Below are positions 46,095 through 55,152 of a stretch of DNA of 64,000 nt, in pieces. Each line of letters starts with the position of its first letter. The stretch's first letter is position 1. The position numbers and the translations under genes are program-made. Below the pieces are notes generated by a model, which saw only the letters and a program-made list of their open reading frames with translations, was not told the origin of the DNA and did no database searches. The DNA is from Pelagihabitans pacificus (GTDB lineage Bacteria > Bacteroidota > Bacteroidia > Flavobacteriales > Flavobacteriaceae): positions 744,001-808,000 of the forward strand of contig NZ_VIKU02000001.1 of NCBI RefSeq assembly GCF_009371985.2. The letters are read 5' to 3'.

Positions 46095-47327
46095 CTATTC
46101 TTCCAATTCTTCTTTTAGTATCCGCACCACTTCGGTGATGGTTTCCACCTCAAGATCGGTTCGTCTCACCAACTCATCAACATCTTGCTCCAGGATACTT
46201 CTTGCAGTATCCATCCCTATTTTTTTGAATTCCTCGATGATCCAGCTATCGATTTCATCCGAAAACTCCGTAAGTTCCACATCTTCTTCAACCCCTTCAC
46301 GGAACACATCGATTTCGTACCCTGTCAATTGCCCGGCCAATCGTATGTTGTGTCCGCCCCGACCAATCGCTTTGGAAACCTCCTCCGGTTTCAGGTATAC
46401 TTGTGCAGTCATCTTTTCATCATTCAATTTTACCGAGGAAACCCTGGCCGGACTAAGCGACCTTGTCACCATTAACTGAGGGTTCCCGGTCCAGTTGATG
46501 ACATCGATGTTTTCATTGCCCAGTTCCCTGACGATTCCGTGTATCCTAGACCCCTTCATCCCGACACAGGCACCCACTGGGTCAATACGGTCGTCGTAGG
46601 AATCAACGGCAACCTTTGCCTTTTCTCCAGGTATTCGCACCACTTTCTTTACAGTGATCAGTCCGTCAAATACTTCCGGAATCTCCTGGAAGAAAAGTTG
46701 CTCCAAAAACTTGGGGGAGCTTCGTGACATAATGATGGTGGGTTTACTTCCCTTTAATTCCACACTTTCGATGATCCCACGCACATTGTCGCCCTTTCTA
46801 AAAAAGTCCGAAGGTATCTGCCGATCTTTTGGCAGAATTATCTCGTTACCTTCATCATCCAATAAAATAATGGCCTTATGACGTATGTGGTGTACTTCGG
46901 CGGTATATATCTCACCTTCCAAATCTTTAAACTGCTTGTAAATGGTGGTATTGTCGTGCTCGTGGATTTTTGAAATCAGATTTTGACGCAACGCGAGAAT
47001 CGCCCTTCTTCCCAAATCGATCAGCTTCACTTCTTCGGAAACGTCTTCCCCTACTTCAAAATCGGGTTCAATTTTACGGGCCTCGCTGAGCGATATTTCC
47101 TCATTGGGGTCTTCTACTTCCCCATCCTCCACAACGACCCGATTGCGCCAAATTTCCAAGTCGCCCTTATCGGGGTTGATGATAATGTCGAAATTGTCGT
47201 CGGACCCGAACTTCTTTTTCAAAGCACTTCTAAAAACATCCTCCAGAATGGCCATGAGCGTCACCCTATCTATGAATTTGTCGTCTTTAAACTCCGAGAA
47301 AGACTCGATTAACGCAATATTTTCCAT
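46095..47327 (-). CDS. nusA: Transcription termination/antitermination factor NusA
   Basis: A 410-residue RNA polymerase-binding factor. An N-terminal domain (LIESFSEFKDDKFIDRVTL) is followed by an S1 domain (GEIYTAEVHHIRHKAIIL), KH1 (DPVGACVGMKGSRIHGIVREL) and KH2 (VSKAIGRGGHNIRLAGQLTGYEIDV), then a short acidic C-terminus. It lacks the two C-terminal acidic repeats of the E. coli protein, as is usual outside Gammaproteobacteria. It starts 10 nt after the rimP stop. NusA might act on the terminator in the leader of its own operon. Confidence 0.98.
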   Translation of the reverse strand: MENIALIESFSEFKDDKFIDRVTLMAILEDVFRSALKKKFGSDDNFDIIINPDKGDLEIWRNRVVVEDGEVEDPNEEISLSEARKIEPDFEVGEDVSEEVKLIDLGRRAILALRQNLISKIHEHDNTTIYKQFKDLEGEIYTAEVHHIRHKAIILLDDEGNEIILPKDRQIPSDFFRKGDNVRGIIESVELKGSKPTIIMSRSSPKFLEQLFFQEIPEVFDGLITVKKVVRIPGEKAKVAVDSYDDRIDPVGACVGMKGSRIHGIVRELGNENIDVINWTGNPQLMVTRSLSPARVSSVKLNDEKMTAQVYLKPEEVSKAIGRGGHNIRLAGQLTGYEIDVFREGVEEDVELTEFSDEIDSWIIEEFKKIGMDTARSILEQDVDELVRRTDLEVETITEVVRILKEELEE

Positions 47328-47337
47328 TGTACTACAA

Positions 47338-47799
47338 TTAAAATTTCAATATAACTTTTGCTTCTTTGATATCGGAAAAAACAATTTCCTTTTTTTTCTG
47401 CACGGTCACTTTCCCTTTCCCAATAGGTTTGGGTTCCCTTGCTTTCCATTCCAACACAATTCCGTCCTCCGTAACAGAGGCGAGCTTGCCCTCGAAACTA
47501 TCTTCGGCGGTTACGACGGTCAACTTTCGGCCAACATTCTTGGCATACTGCCTTGGCATGGTCATAGGCGTAGTAGCCCCTGCGGAGGTCACCTCCAGTG
47601 AAAAATCCTCTTCTTCGCGATCTAGATTGTGCTCAATGGCCCTGCTGATTTTCATACAGTCCTGCAATGTTACCCCTTGATCACCGTCCAGTACCACTTT
47701 TATCCTGTTGTCGGCTCCCATCGAAAAGTCGACCAAAAACAACGATGCTTCCTCAGCGAGCGCTTCGTTTAAAAGAGTAGTTACCTTGTCTTTTAACAT
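47338..47799 (-). CDS. rimP: Ribosome maturation factor RimP
   Basis: A 153-residue factor for 30S subunit maturation. The family parts are LFLVDFSMGADNRIKVVLDGDQGVTLQDCMKISRAIE and FSLEVTSAGATTPMTMPRQYAKNVGR. The ATG at 47799 (MLKDKVTTLLNEAL) is the usual flavobacterial start; a GTG at 47850 would add 17 atypical residues. First gene of the rimP-nusA-infB operon. Confidence 0.94.
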   Translation of the reverse strand: MLKDKVTTLLNEALAEEASLFLVDFSMGADNRIKVVLDGDQGVTLQDCMKISRAIEHNLDREEEDFSLEVTSAGATTPMTMPRQYAKNVGRKLTVVTAEDSFEGKLASVTEDGIVLEWKAREPKPIGKGKVTVQKKKEIVFSDIKEAKVILKF

Positions 47800-47931
47800 C
47801 TGCCTTAAAATTTGACCCTCTTTCGTTCCCCTTTGGATATTCGTTTTCACCCGGTTTCACTTTCAAAGTAAGTTGTTCGATTGGTCTCTTTTACTTCGTA
47901 CTTGACGCAGATAAAAGAAATTCCAGCAAAC

Positions 47932-47956
47932 AAAAAAGAGGACTTAATGTCCCCTC
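47932..47956 (-). terminator. Intrinsic terminator in the rimP-nusA-infB leader
   Basis: On the minus strand GAGGGGAC, loop ATTAA, GTCCTC plus two Ts: an 8-bp stem with a G-T pair, directly followed by a run of Ts. It lies about 25 nt after the predicted transcription start and 130 nt before the rimP ATG. ATG AGG GGA CAT TAA (47958-47944) runs through the 5' arm and stops in the loop. Confidence 0.65.
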
Positions 47957-47985
47957 ATGAATACTTAAATATCCTTTCAGTGGTG

Positions 47986-48018
47986 CAAATATACATATTT
48001 TTTATTGATTTCTACAAT
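47986..48018 (-). promoter_or_regulatory. Promoter of the rimP-nusA-infB operon
   Basis: Minus strand: ATTG (48018-48015), 21 nt, then TATATTTG (47993-47986), an ideal -7 of the Bacteroidota type. Predicted initiation is near 47979, giving a leader of about 180 nt that contains the terminator. Confidence 0.6.
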
Positions 48019-48176
48019 AGATGGTTCAGATCTCGGACCGTAAAAACCAACGATTGGGAAACAACTGTATCCAAAGGATAGAAACGTCCATGCGATTCCT
48101 TCCCAGTGACAATAATATCACCGTGATTGCTGTTAATGTAGTACATTTATTCTTAATTCATCTAAACCGACCAAGC

Positions 48177-49580
48177 ATGGACATCCTATCTTCCTACAAT
48201 GTCATAATAGAGGCATCGATTATCGTCATCCTGTCGTTTTGGTTCAACGGCATTTCTAAAAAAACCAACATTCCCTCGGTGTTAATGCTTATCGTACTAG
48301 GTGTCATTTTACAATATGTACTGAAATACTTTGTACAAAGACTTCCTGATTTTGAAGCTTCCTTGGAGATTTTGGGTACCGTAGGGCTTATCATGATCGT
48401 CTTGGAAGCCGCCTTGGAGCTCGAATTAAAACGGGAGAAACTTGTACCCATTCTTAAATCGATGGCCATCGCCCTTATCGGTCTCGTAGCGTCGGCCTGG
48501 GTGGCCGCACTAATTATTTATCAATTTATTCCCGATATGACCATGGCATCGGCCTGGCTGTACGCTACTCCGTTATCGATTCTCTCCAGTGCCATTATCA
48601 TTCCAAGTGTAGGCGGACTTTCGGAATCGAAGAAAGAATTTCATATTTACGAGAGCACCTTCTCGGATATCATGGGAATCATGATGTTCTATTTTTTAGC
48701 GGCCGAATTCGACCCTGCCCAAGATGCCGGACTGGGAAGTTTTGCGGGCAACATCGTACTCACGATTGTCATTGCCATCGTAGCCAGTTATGCCATCATC
48801 CTCATTTTTCAAAGAATCAAAAGCCAGGCGAAGCTGTTCCTGTTGATTTCCGTACTGCTATTGCTGTACGCCATTGGAAAGAAATTGCACCTCTCGTCGC
48901 TTATCATCATTTTGATTTTTGGCCTGATCGTCAAGAACATTAAACTCTTCTTTCCGGGAAAGACGGCCATATTTTTGGATAAGGAAAGGATGGATCAAAT
49001 CTACCATGAGCTTCATATCATTACCTTGGAAACAGCTTTTATCGTACGCACCTTTTTCTTTGTCATATTTGGTATCACTATTGCCATTGCCTCCTTGTAC
49101 AGCTTAAACGTCGTCTTGATCAGCGTATTAATCATCGCTTCGATTTATGCCATTCGCTTTGTGATTCTCCGCGTCTTTATTGGAAGCGACATTCTTCCCC
49201 AACTATTTATTGCCCCAAGGGGGTTGATAACCGTGTTGTTATTCTATGCGATTCCCAAACAAGCCCAGATCGCAACCTTCGAATCAGGGGTATTGCTGTT
49301 CGTAATTATCGCCACCAGTTTGGTGATGACCTGGGCGATGATCAAAGATAAACGCAAAATGGGTACGCTACTGGATGAGATCGACGAGGAAATAAGGGAA
49401 CGAAACCAAGCGGAAGATATATTACACGAGAAAAACCCGGTGGCCCTTATCAACGATATTGGCGATGTTCCGGATACTATCCAATCGGGTAACGCAGGTA
49501 TCGCTCCGGGGGGCCTAACCGGTGATGAGGGTAGCGATTCGGAAGAAGCGGAAAGAAGACCACCGGAAAAGGATTCATAG
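48177..49580 (+). CDS. Cation/proton antiporter, CPA family
   Basis: A 467-residue membrane protein with about 12 helices of the Na+/H+ (or K+/H+) antiporter type: NGISKKTNIPSVLMLIVLGV in the first helices, GLIMIVLEAALELELKREKL, TPLSILSSAIIIPSVGGLSE and GLITVLLFYAIPK. The ATG at 48177 was chosen because MDILSSYNVIIEASIIVILSF is a normal first helix. After the membrane part there is a 60-residue charged cytoplasmic tail, rich in Glu and Asp, possibly regulatory. The ion is not decided by sequence. A terminator follows. Confidence 0.9.
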   Translation: MDILSSYNVIIEASIIVILSFWFNGISKKTNIPSVLMLIVLGVILQYVLKYFVQRLPDFEASLEILGTVGLIMIVLEAALELELKREKLVPILKSMAIALIGLVASAWVAALIIYQFIPDMTMASAWLYATPLSILSSAIIIPSVGGLSESKKEFHIYESTFSDIMGIMMFYFLAAEFDPAQDAGLGSFAGNIVLTIVIAIVASYAIILIFQRIKSQAKLFLLISVLLLLYAIGKKLHLSSLIIILIFGLIVKNIKLFFPGKTAIFLDKERMDQIYHELHIITLETAFIVRTFFFVIFGITIAIASLYSLNVVLISVLIIASIYAIRFVILRVFIGSDILPQLFIAPRGLITVLLFYAIPKQAQIATFESGVLLFVIIATSLVMTWAMIKDKRKMGTLLDEIDEEIRERNQAEDILHEKNPVALINDIGDVPDTIQSGNAGIAPGGLTGDEGSDSEEAERRPPEKDS

Positions 49581-49594
49581 GGTACAAATAAAAA

Positions 49595-49623
49595 TCCCGA
49601 TGCCAATCGGCATCGGGACTTAT
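49595..49623 (+). terminator. Terminator between the antiporter and tRNA-Gln
   Basis: CCCGATGCC and GGCATCGGG form a 9-bp stem with a 4-nt loop, flanked by A-rich sequence on one side and ACTTATTT on the other. It can serve the antiporter on the plus strand and, with the A-run, the tRNA transcript on the minus strand. Confidence 0.85.
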
Positions 49624-49636
49624 TTCAATTTTAAGT

Positions 49637-49707
49637 TGGCCCACTAGGACTCGAACCTAGAACGACTGGACCAAAACCAGCTGTGTTGCCAATTACACCA
49701 TGGGCCA
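49637..49707 (-). tRNA. tRNA-Gln (anticodon TTG)
   Basis: A 71-nt cloverleaf on the minus strand: acceptor TGGCCCA pairs with TGGGCCA, the anticodon stem CTGG/CCAG encloses TTTTGGT with anticodon TTG, and the T arm is CTAGGTTCGAGTCCTAG. CCA is not encoded. A consensus promoter lies upstream. Confidence 0.95.
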
Positions 49708-49743
49708 TTACCAAAACGAAAACAAGTTCCGTATTAGAGCGTG

Positions 49744-49774
49744 CAAATTTAGAACAAAGTTTGGTTTGCACAAA
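49744..49774 (-). promoter_or_regulatory. Promoter of tRNA-Gln
   Basis: Minus strand: TTTG (49774-49771), 19 nt, TAAATTTG (49751-49744). Both boxes match. The same DNA holds a GTGCAAA/TTTGCAC inverted repeat (49741-49747 and 49765-49771) overlapping both boxes. Confidence 0.65.
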
Positions 49775-49894
49775 CATTTTGATATAGATTCCAATAAAAA
49801 ATACGCTTTGAGCGTTGTTAAAGCTTTATCAAAATTCCAGCCCCATATTTATTTTAATTAGTAAATTCGCCCCATTGGTAAAACCATAGACTTC

Positions 49895-52800
49895 ATGTTT
49901 GCAACGAACTTTGAAAAATGGGACCGTATCCTTGGATGGTCCGTCTTTTTTATTGCCCTTATCGTTTACGCTATTACCGTTGAGCCGACCAATAGTTTTT
50001 GGGATGCAGGGGAATACATTGCCACTTCGGCCAAATTGCAGGTAGGACATCCACCGGGAGCTCCTTTGCTTCAAATGATCGGGGCCTTTTTCGCAATGTT
50101 CGCCTTTGAACCCGAACAGGTAGCCCGAATGGTCAACTATGTTTCGGGAGTGTCCAGTGCCTTTACCATTCTTTTTATGTTTTGGACCATCACCAATCTC
50201 ACCCGAAAATTGATTGCAAAGTCGGAACCGATAACCAATAGCAAGGCTATTGCGATTTTAGGAAGCGGACTCATAGGAAGTTTGGCATTTACTTTTTCGG
50301 ATAGTTTTTGGTTCAACGCGGTGGAAACCGAAGTCTATTCAATGGCCAGTTTTATTATGGCGCTCCTACTTTGGTTGGGTCTCAAATGGACCGATACTTT
50401 GGATGACCCCCGTGGAAATCGCTGGATCGTACTCATCTCTTTCGTTGTGGGACTCACCTTTGGAATACAGTTTATGGGCTTTTTAGCCATTCCCTCCATA
50501 GGATTGCTGTACTTTTTTAAAAGATACAAGACCACGACCGTCCCCAACTTCCTTATCGCCAATATTGCCGTGGTGGGCATTTTGATGCTCGTTTATAAGT
50601 TTTCGCTCACCTACGTATTGAAGCTGTTCGGTTGGAGCGAGGTTTTCTTTATCAACAGTATTGGACTCCCGTTTAATTCAGGAACGATCATCATGGGGCT
50701 CCTCTTTATCGCTACCTTTTATTTCGGTCTGCGGTATACTAAAAAGAATGATTTCAGAACCGCCAATACCATTATCCTGTGCCTTATGTTCCTGATTCTA
50801 GGATTTTCCTCTTGGTTGATGTTGCCCATACGTGCCAATGCCAAAGTGGTGATCAACGAGAACAATCCGGAAGATGCACGATCCCTGTTGGCCTACTACA
50901 ATAGGGAACAGTATCCGAGTACCGATAGTCCCGTATACGGCGCCTATTATTCCGATATGTTTGCTCCCCAAGGAGAGAAAAGGGATGGAAAACCCAAATA
51001 CGAAAAAGATGAAAAAGCAGGGAAATATGTAATCGTAAACTATTACAAGGATGCCGATTTCGGTCCTAACGAAAAACATACGGGACTGCTGCCCCGAATG
51101 TGGAGTGGCCAACACGCAGAAAATTATATGAGGTACTTCGGGCGGCTCGATTTTAGGATGACCCAAAATAACGATGAGCTTCGAAAGGCGGTCGAGCAGG
51201 TGAAGACCGGTTTTGACAATGGGGAAATCGATGCGGACCAGTATATTAGTTTTATCCGTCGCTTTGGCGATTATCTAGAGGTAGAACCACCTTCATTGTG
51301 GCAGAATATTCAATACATGTTCGAGTTCCAGTTCGGCTACATGTATTGGCGCTACTTCATGTGGAATTTTTCGGGTAAACAAAACGATGTGCAGGGCCGA
51401 TATAATGGAGAGGGCAACTGGCTGAGCGGCATCGGTTTTATCGACGGCATTCGTTTGGGAAGCCAAGATAATCTCCCGACCGAGGTACTCGAAAATAAGG
51501 CTCGAAACACCTACTATTTTTTACCACTTATTTTGGGGATTATCGGACTGGTGTTCCAAATATCAAAGAATCCGAAACAATTTTGGGTACTCTTCGTGTT
51601 CTTTATGTTCACAGGAATTGCCATACAATTCTACACCAATCCCTACATTTTTCAGCCACGGGAACGTGACTATTCGTTAGTAGGGTCCTTCTACATCTTT
51701 GCTATATGGATCGGCATAGGGGTCTACGGCCTGTTCGACGGTCTGAAACAATACTTGACCCCTAAAATATTGGCTCCGGCCGTAACCTTCGTTTGCCTGT
51801 TGGCAGTTCCTACGGTGATGGCTTATGAAAATTGGGACGATCATGATCGCTCCAATCGCTTTACAGCGAATGCCTCCGCCAAAGCCTATTTGGACTCCTG
51901 TCAAAAAGATGCAGGCGCCATTCTGTTCACTATAGGGGACAACGATACCTTTCCTCTTTGGTATGCCCAGGAAATAGAGGGTTATCGAACCGATGTGCGC
52001 ATCGTTTGTACCAGCCTTTTCGAAACCGACTGGTATATCGATCAAATGAAAAAGAAGGCATATGAGAGCGATCCGATTCCTTCCCAGATTGGCCACGACA
52101 AATACCGATGGGGCTCAAGGGATGTACTGTATTATCAAAATGTAGACCCGCTGTTCAACAGGGAGCTATCAAAAAACCGGTGGATGATCAAGGACTTTAT
52201 CAATTGGATCGATAGTGACAAATCGCAGACCAAGCTCAAGCACATCATACAAAAGCAAAATGCCGATTTGGAGGCCTATTCCGAAAACAGTCTTAACATC
52301 GTGTACTATCCCACCAACAAAATTCGCATTCCCGTTAATAAACGAAACGTGTTGGAGAGCGGTTTAGTAAAGCAAAAGGATGCCGATTTAATTGTCGATT
52401 TCATAGATATCGACTTGCCAACTAGCGCCATAACCAAAAAGAGTATGATGATGCTTGATATCATCGCCAATAACGATTGGAGACGCCCCATTTATTTCTC
52501 TGGCGGAAGCTTCGACGATTCAGAGTATATCTGGATGAAAGACTATTTGCAGTTGGATGGTATGGCGTACAAACTTGTTCCTATACGAACCGAACGGAAG
52601 AGTAGTTTTGAAATGGGACGAATCGATTCGGACCTAATGTACGATATCGTAAAAAAATGGGATTGGGGAAATTCGGGAAGCCCGGATATATATCACGACC
52701 CGCAGACCAGGATTCAGGGACTTTCCTATCGCGGAAACCTAGCGAGGTTGGTGGAACAACTATTGGACGAAAACAAAACCGATAGGGCCAAGGAGATCAT

Positions 52801-53275
52801 CGATTTGGCCATGGAAAAAATGCCCGTGGAATACTTCGGGTACTATACGTTTGTGGAACCGTTTATAGATGGATATTATAAGGTAGGCGAAACCTCCAAG
52901 GCACGTGCCCTCTTTGAAAAATTAAAAACCATTTACCAAGAACGACTCATCTACTACGCAGGTACTACCCTTGATGAGCAATATGGTAAAATCGATGAGG
53001 TCATAGCCGACATGGAAGCCTACCGTAGAAATATCGATATCCTAATTGCCAATGATGACCGTGAACTTGCCGAAAAAGAGACTTTGGTATTTAATGAGTA
53101 CATCGACAAATTTAGTCACTTCTATCAAAACGAATTGCTGGAGGAAGAACCTCCGGTATTGGATAGCGACCCTGACTTGATCGACACCGTTCCCGTATCC
53201 GACACCAACACAGTGGATAATACCAAGGTAGAAACGAGCGTACAGGATTCGGTCTTGGTCCCGGAAGAAAATTGA
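49895..53275 (+). CDS. DUF2723 family membrane protein (TMEM260-like)
   Basis: A 1126-residue protein with an N-terminal glycosyltransferase-like membrane part of about 12 helices and a large C-terminal soluble part. The start WSVFFIALIVYAITVEPTNS, then FWDAGEYIATSAKLQVGHPPGAPL, is the DUF2723 signature, with the Asp-Glu in the first loop that is typical of GT-C transferases. Human TMEM260 has been reported as a protein O-mannosyltransferase; whether bacterial members do the same is inference. The C-terminus has helical repeat-like segments (TDRAKEIIDLAMEKMP) and an acidic tail. No neighbouring gene indicates a substrate. Confidence 0.92.
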   Translation: MFATNFEKWDRILGWSVFFIALIVYAITVEPTNSFWDAGEYIATSAKLQVGHPPGAPLLQMIGAFFAMFAFEPEQVARMVNYVSGVSSAFTILFMFWTITNLTRKLIAKSEPITNSKAIAILGSGLIGSLAFTFSDSFWFNAVETEVYSMASFIMALLLWLGLKWTDTLDDPRGNRWIVLISFVVGLTFGIQFMGFLAIPSIGLLYFFKRYKTTTVPNFLIANIAVVGILMLVYKFSLTYVLKLFGWSEVFFINSIGLPFNSGTIIMGLLFIATFYFGLRYTKKNDFRTANTIILCLMFLILGFSSWLMLPIRANAKVVINENNPEDARSLLAYYNREQYPSTDSPVYGAYYSDMFAPQGEKRDGKPKYEKDEKAGKYVIVNYYKDADFGPNEKHTGLLPRMWSGQHAENYMRYFGRLDFRMTQNNDELRKAVEQVKTGFDNGEIDADQYISFIRRFGDYLEVEPPSLWQNIQYMFEFQFGYMYWRYFMWNFSGKQNDVQGRYNGEGNWLSGIGFIDGIRLGSQDNLPTEVLENKARNTYYFLPLILGIIGLVFQISKNPKQFWVLFVFFMFTGIAIQFYTNPYIFQPRERDYSLVGSFYIFAIWIGIGVYGLFDGLKQYLTPKILAPAVTFVCLLAVPTVMAYENWDDHDRSNRFTANASAKAYLDSCQKDAGAILFTIGDNDTFPLWYAQEIEGYRTDVRIVCTSLFETDWYIDQMKKKAYESDPIPSQIGHDKYRWGSRDVLYYQNVDPLFNRELSKNRWMIKDFINWIDSDKSQTKLKHIIQKQNADLEAYSENSLNIVYYPTNKIRIPVNKRNVLESGLVKQKDADLIVDFIDIDLPTSAITKKSMMMLDIIANNDWRRPIYFSGGSFDDSEYIWMKDYLQLDGMAYKLVPIRTERKSSFEMGRIDSDLMYDIVKKWDWGNSGSPDIYHDPQTRIQGLSYRGNLARLVEQLLDENKTDRAKEIIDLAMEKMPVEYFGYYTFVEPFIDGYYKVGETSKARALFEKLKTIYQERLIYYAGTTLDEQYGKIDEVIADMEAYRRNIDILIANDDRELAEKETLVFNEYIDKFSHFYQNELLEEEPPVLDSDPDLIDTVPVSDTNTVDNTKVETSVQDSVLVPEEN

Positions 53276-53336
53276 GGATTACTGTTTTTTGATTTTACCC
53301 CGCCAAATCGAAGGATATGGATGCCGCTTAAAACGA

Positions 53337-53417
53337 TAGCGGACACGGTTCGTAAATTACATAAGTAAATAAGCTTAGATAGCAGCTAAGATGACCGCGT
53401 CAATTTCTAGCGGACAC
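53337..53417. repeat. 10-bp direct repeats in a convergent gap
   Basis: TAGCGGACAC occurs at 53337-53346 and 53408-53417, in the 204-nt gap between the DUF2723 gene and the convergent thioredoxin-like gene. A CCGCT/AGCGG hairpin overlaps the first copy. No gene is seen in the gap. Confidence 0.4.
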
Positions 53418-53479
53418 TAATGATATTGTGCCTTCATTCTAGAGGAAAATAGCGAATCGGTATGGTAAGTTGTTATGGC

Positions 53480-53776
53480 TTACACGTATTCGTTCAAGAT
53501 TCCGATCAAAGTATTCGCATCTTGTTCTCCGCTTTGTCGCCAGACCATCTCCCCTTTTTTGTATATCATTAGGGTTGGCAAACCTTTTACCCGCAAAGCT
53601 TGGGATAGCTCCTTGTTCTTGTCGACATCGATTTTTATAATTTTTCCCTTATCGCCCAAAGCGGCCGCAACATCGCGTAAGACCGGATGCATCGAGGTAG
53701 ATTGTTCGTTCCATTCTGCGTAGAAATCCAACAGTACGGGAACTTTAGTATCTATCAGTTCACCAAATTTTGACAT
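53480..53776 (-). CDS. Thioredoxin-fold protein lacking both active-site cysteines
   Basis: A 98-residue thioredoxin-like protein, full length for the fold (VPVLLDFYAEW..., KIIKIDVDKNKELSQALRVKGLPTLMIYKKGEMV). The active site that should be WCGPC is WNEQS (Trp22 to Ser26): both Cys are replaced, by Asn23 and Ser26, while the cis-Pro of GLPTL is kept. There is no other Cys in the protein. It therefore cannot act as a disulfide reductase and may be a binding or chaperone-like protein. TACATTTG (53807-53800) is a possible -7 element 24 nt upstream. Confidence 0.9.
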   Translation of the reverse strand: MSKFGELIDTKVPVLLDFYAEWNEQSTSMHPVLRDVAAALGDKGKIIKIDVDKNKELSQALRVKGLPTLMIYKKGEMVWRQSGEQDANTLIGILNEYV

Positions 53777-53868
53777 AGGTATATCATTGGGTTATAGGCC
53801 AAATGTAGTAAAAAATGTGAAATTGCTGTACCAACGGGAGGTTTTGTGCTACGCAGAACGAGTTAAAA

Positions 53869-55098
53869 TCATGTTAAGGATTTCTTTTTTAAGGTAATCA
53901 CCGTAATCTCGGGCCAAATACCTACCCGGCCCGGATACCCAAGAAAACCAAAACCACGATTCACGTTAATAAACTGTCCTCCTTGTTCATAGATACCTGC
54001 CCATTGCTTGTATCGCCATTTTACCGGACTCCATTTAATCCATCCGGGAATCTCTATGCCAAACTGCATCCCATGTGTGTGGCCACTTAAAGTAATATGA
54101 TAGTGGTAGTCGTGCGGAATTACCTGTTCCTCCCAATGTGAGGGGTCATGGCTCATCAAGATTTTGAAATCATCTTTGGAAATTGCCGCTGTTGCCTTAT
54201 CTAGGTCCCCGGCCTTTTTGAATCCGCCCTTACCCCAGTTTTCGACCCCGATCAACGCAATACGGTCCGTACCCCTTTGTAAATAGCGGCTCTCGTTGAG
54301 CAGTAAATCGAAACCCATTTCCCTTTGCAAATCTTTAAGCTCCTCTAGGTTCTTTGCCTTGGCCTCGGGTGTTTCCCAAGGAACATAATCGCCATAATCA
54401 TGGTTTCCCAGTACAGAATACACACCGTCTTTGGCAGCAAGCGTTCCGAAAAGATTTTTCCATGGATACATTTCCTCGGTTTTGTTGTTTACCAGATCCC
54501 CGGTAAAAAGTATAGCATCGCTTTGCTGTTGGTTCACCAAATCCACCGCATATTCGATTTCCTCCCTATTGTCAAAACTACCGCTATGCACATCGGAAAT
54601 TTGGGTGATTTTGTACCCATGAAATGCTTCGGGCAAATCATCGAATTCCATTTCGTAGCGTAAGACTTTATAATTATACTTACCCTTGTACATACCCATC
54701 AACAGCGCTCCGAAAGGAACCGCCGCAATACCCAGCGCCATAAGGCTTAAAAAACGTCTGCGCTGGGGGAGGTTGAATTCCTTGGCACTCCCGAATATTT
54801 TTGCATAGGCACCTGCCAACAACCTAAAGATATCCTCTGAAAATAAAAATAGAACGGTAATCAATTTAAAGGTAAGCATCGTGAGCAACAGCCCAAATGC
54901 ATAGCTTTTTGGTCTGCTTAAAACCCTTCCAGGTTCTTCCCCAACGGTGAACTGGTACACAAAATTACCCAATACCAAAAGTGACAAGGCAATAAAGGCA
55001 TAATACACCCAAGGATAGCGGGTGGTAGTCTTAATCGCCTGCAAGGCATAAAATCCTAGGATAAGATAGATAGCGATAAAGATAATCCAACGGAGCAT
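53869..55098 (-). CDS. Membrane-anchored metallophosphoesterase
   Basis: A 409-residue protein with about four N-terminal membrane helices (1-130) and a calcineurin-like phosphoesterase domain. The metal motifs are in order: ITQISDVHSGSF (D-x-H), LFTGDLVNN (GD), VLGNHDYGDY (GNHD), ILMSHDPSHW (H) and HITLSGHTHGMQFG (GHTH). The substrate is unknown; the arrangement resembles YkuE/LpxG-like enzymes, which act on lipid-linked phosphates, but this is inference. It lies 92 nt upstream of the thioredoxin-like gene on the same strand. Confidence 0.93.
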   Translation of the reverse strand: MLRWIIFIAIYLILGFYALQAIKTTTRYPWVYYAFIALSLLVLGNFVYQFTVGEEPGRVLSRPKSYAFGLLLTMLTFKLITVLFLFSEDIFRLLAGAYAKIFGSAKEFNLPQRRRFLSLMALGIAAVPFGALLMGMYKGKYNYKVLRYEMEFDDLPEAFHGYKITQISDVHSGSFDNREEIEYAVDLVNQQQSDAILFTGDLVNNKTEEMYPWKNLFGTLAAKDGVYSVLGNHDYGDYVPWETPEAKAKNLEELKDLQREMGFDLLLNESRYLQRGTDRIALIGVENWGKGGFKKAGDLDKATAAISKDDFKILMSHDPSHWEEQVIPHDYHYHITLSGHTHGMQFGIEIPGWIKWSPVKWRYKQWAGIYEQGGQFINVNRGFGFLGYPGRVGIWPEITVITLKKKSLT

Positions 55099-55152
55099 TC
55101 TTTTTTTGGCAAATATATCACTACATCTTTTGGCCAGTAGCCGTTTTTCGTT

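Larger units (their letters stand above)
47800..48176. other. Divergent intergenic region, rimP operon and antiporter
   Basis: 377 nt without a protein gene of ordinary size. On the minus strand it holds a consensus promoter, a four-codon reading frame and an intrinsic terminator (separate entries). On the plus strand TACATTTA (48142-48149) is a near match to TAnnTTTG about 28 nt before the antiporter ATG. The plus-strand frame could extend to 48021, but the added 52 residues look unlike the family. Confidence 0.6.

Noticed and set aside
47800-47850. Longer rimP start (GTG at 47850)
   Set aside because: The added 17 residues do not fit the family start; the ATG at 47799 does.
48021-48176. 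Longer antiporter start at 48021
   Set aside because: The added 52 residues look unlike a transporter N-terminus and would begin before the likely promoter.
49802-49814. ACGCT-TTG-AGCGT repeat before the DUF2723 gene as a terminator
   Set aside because: The stem is only 5 bp and no T-run follows.
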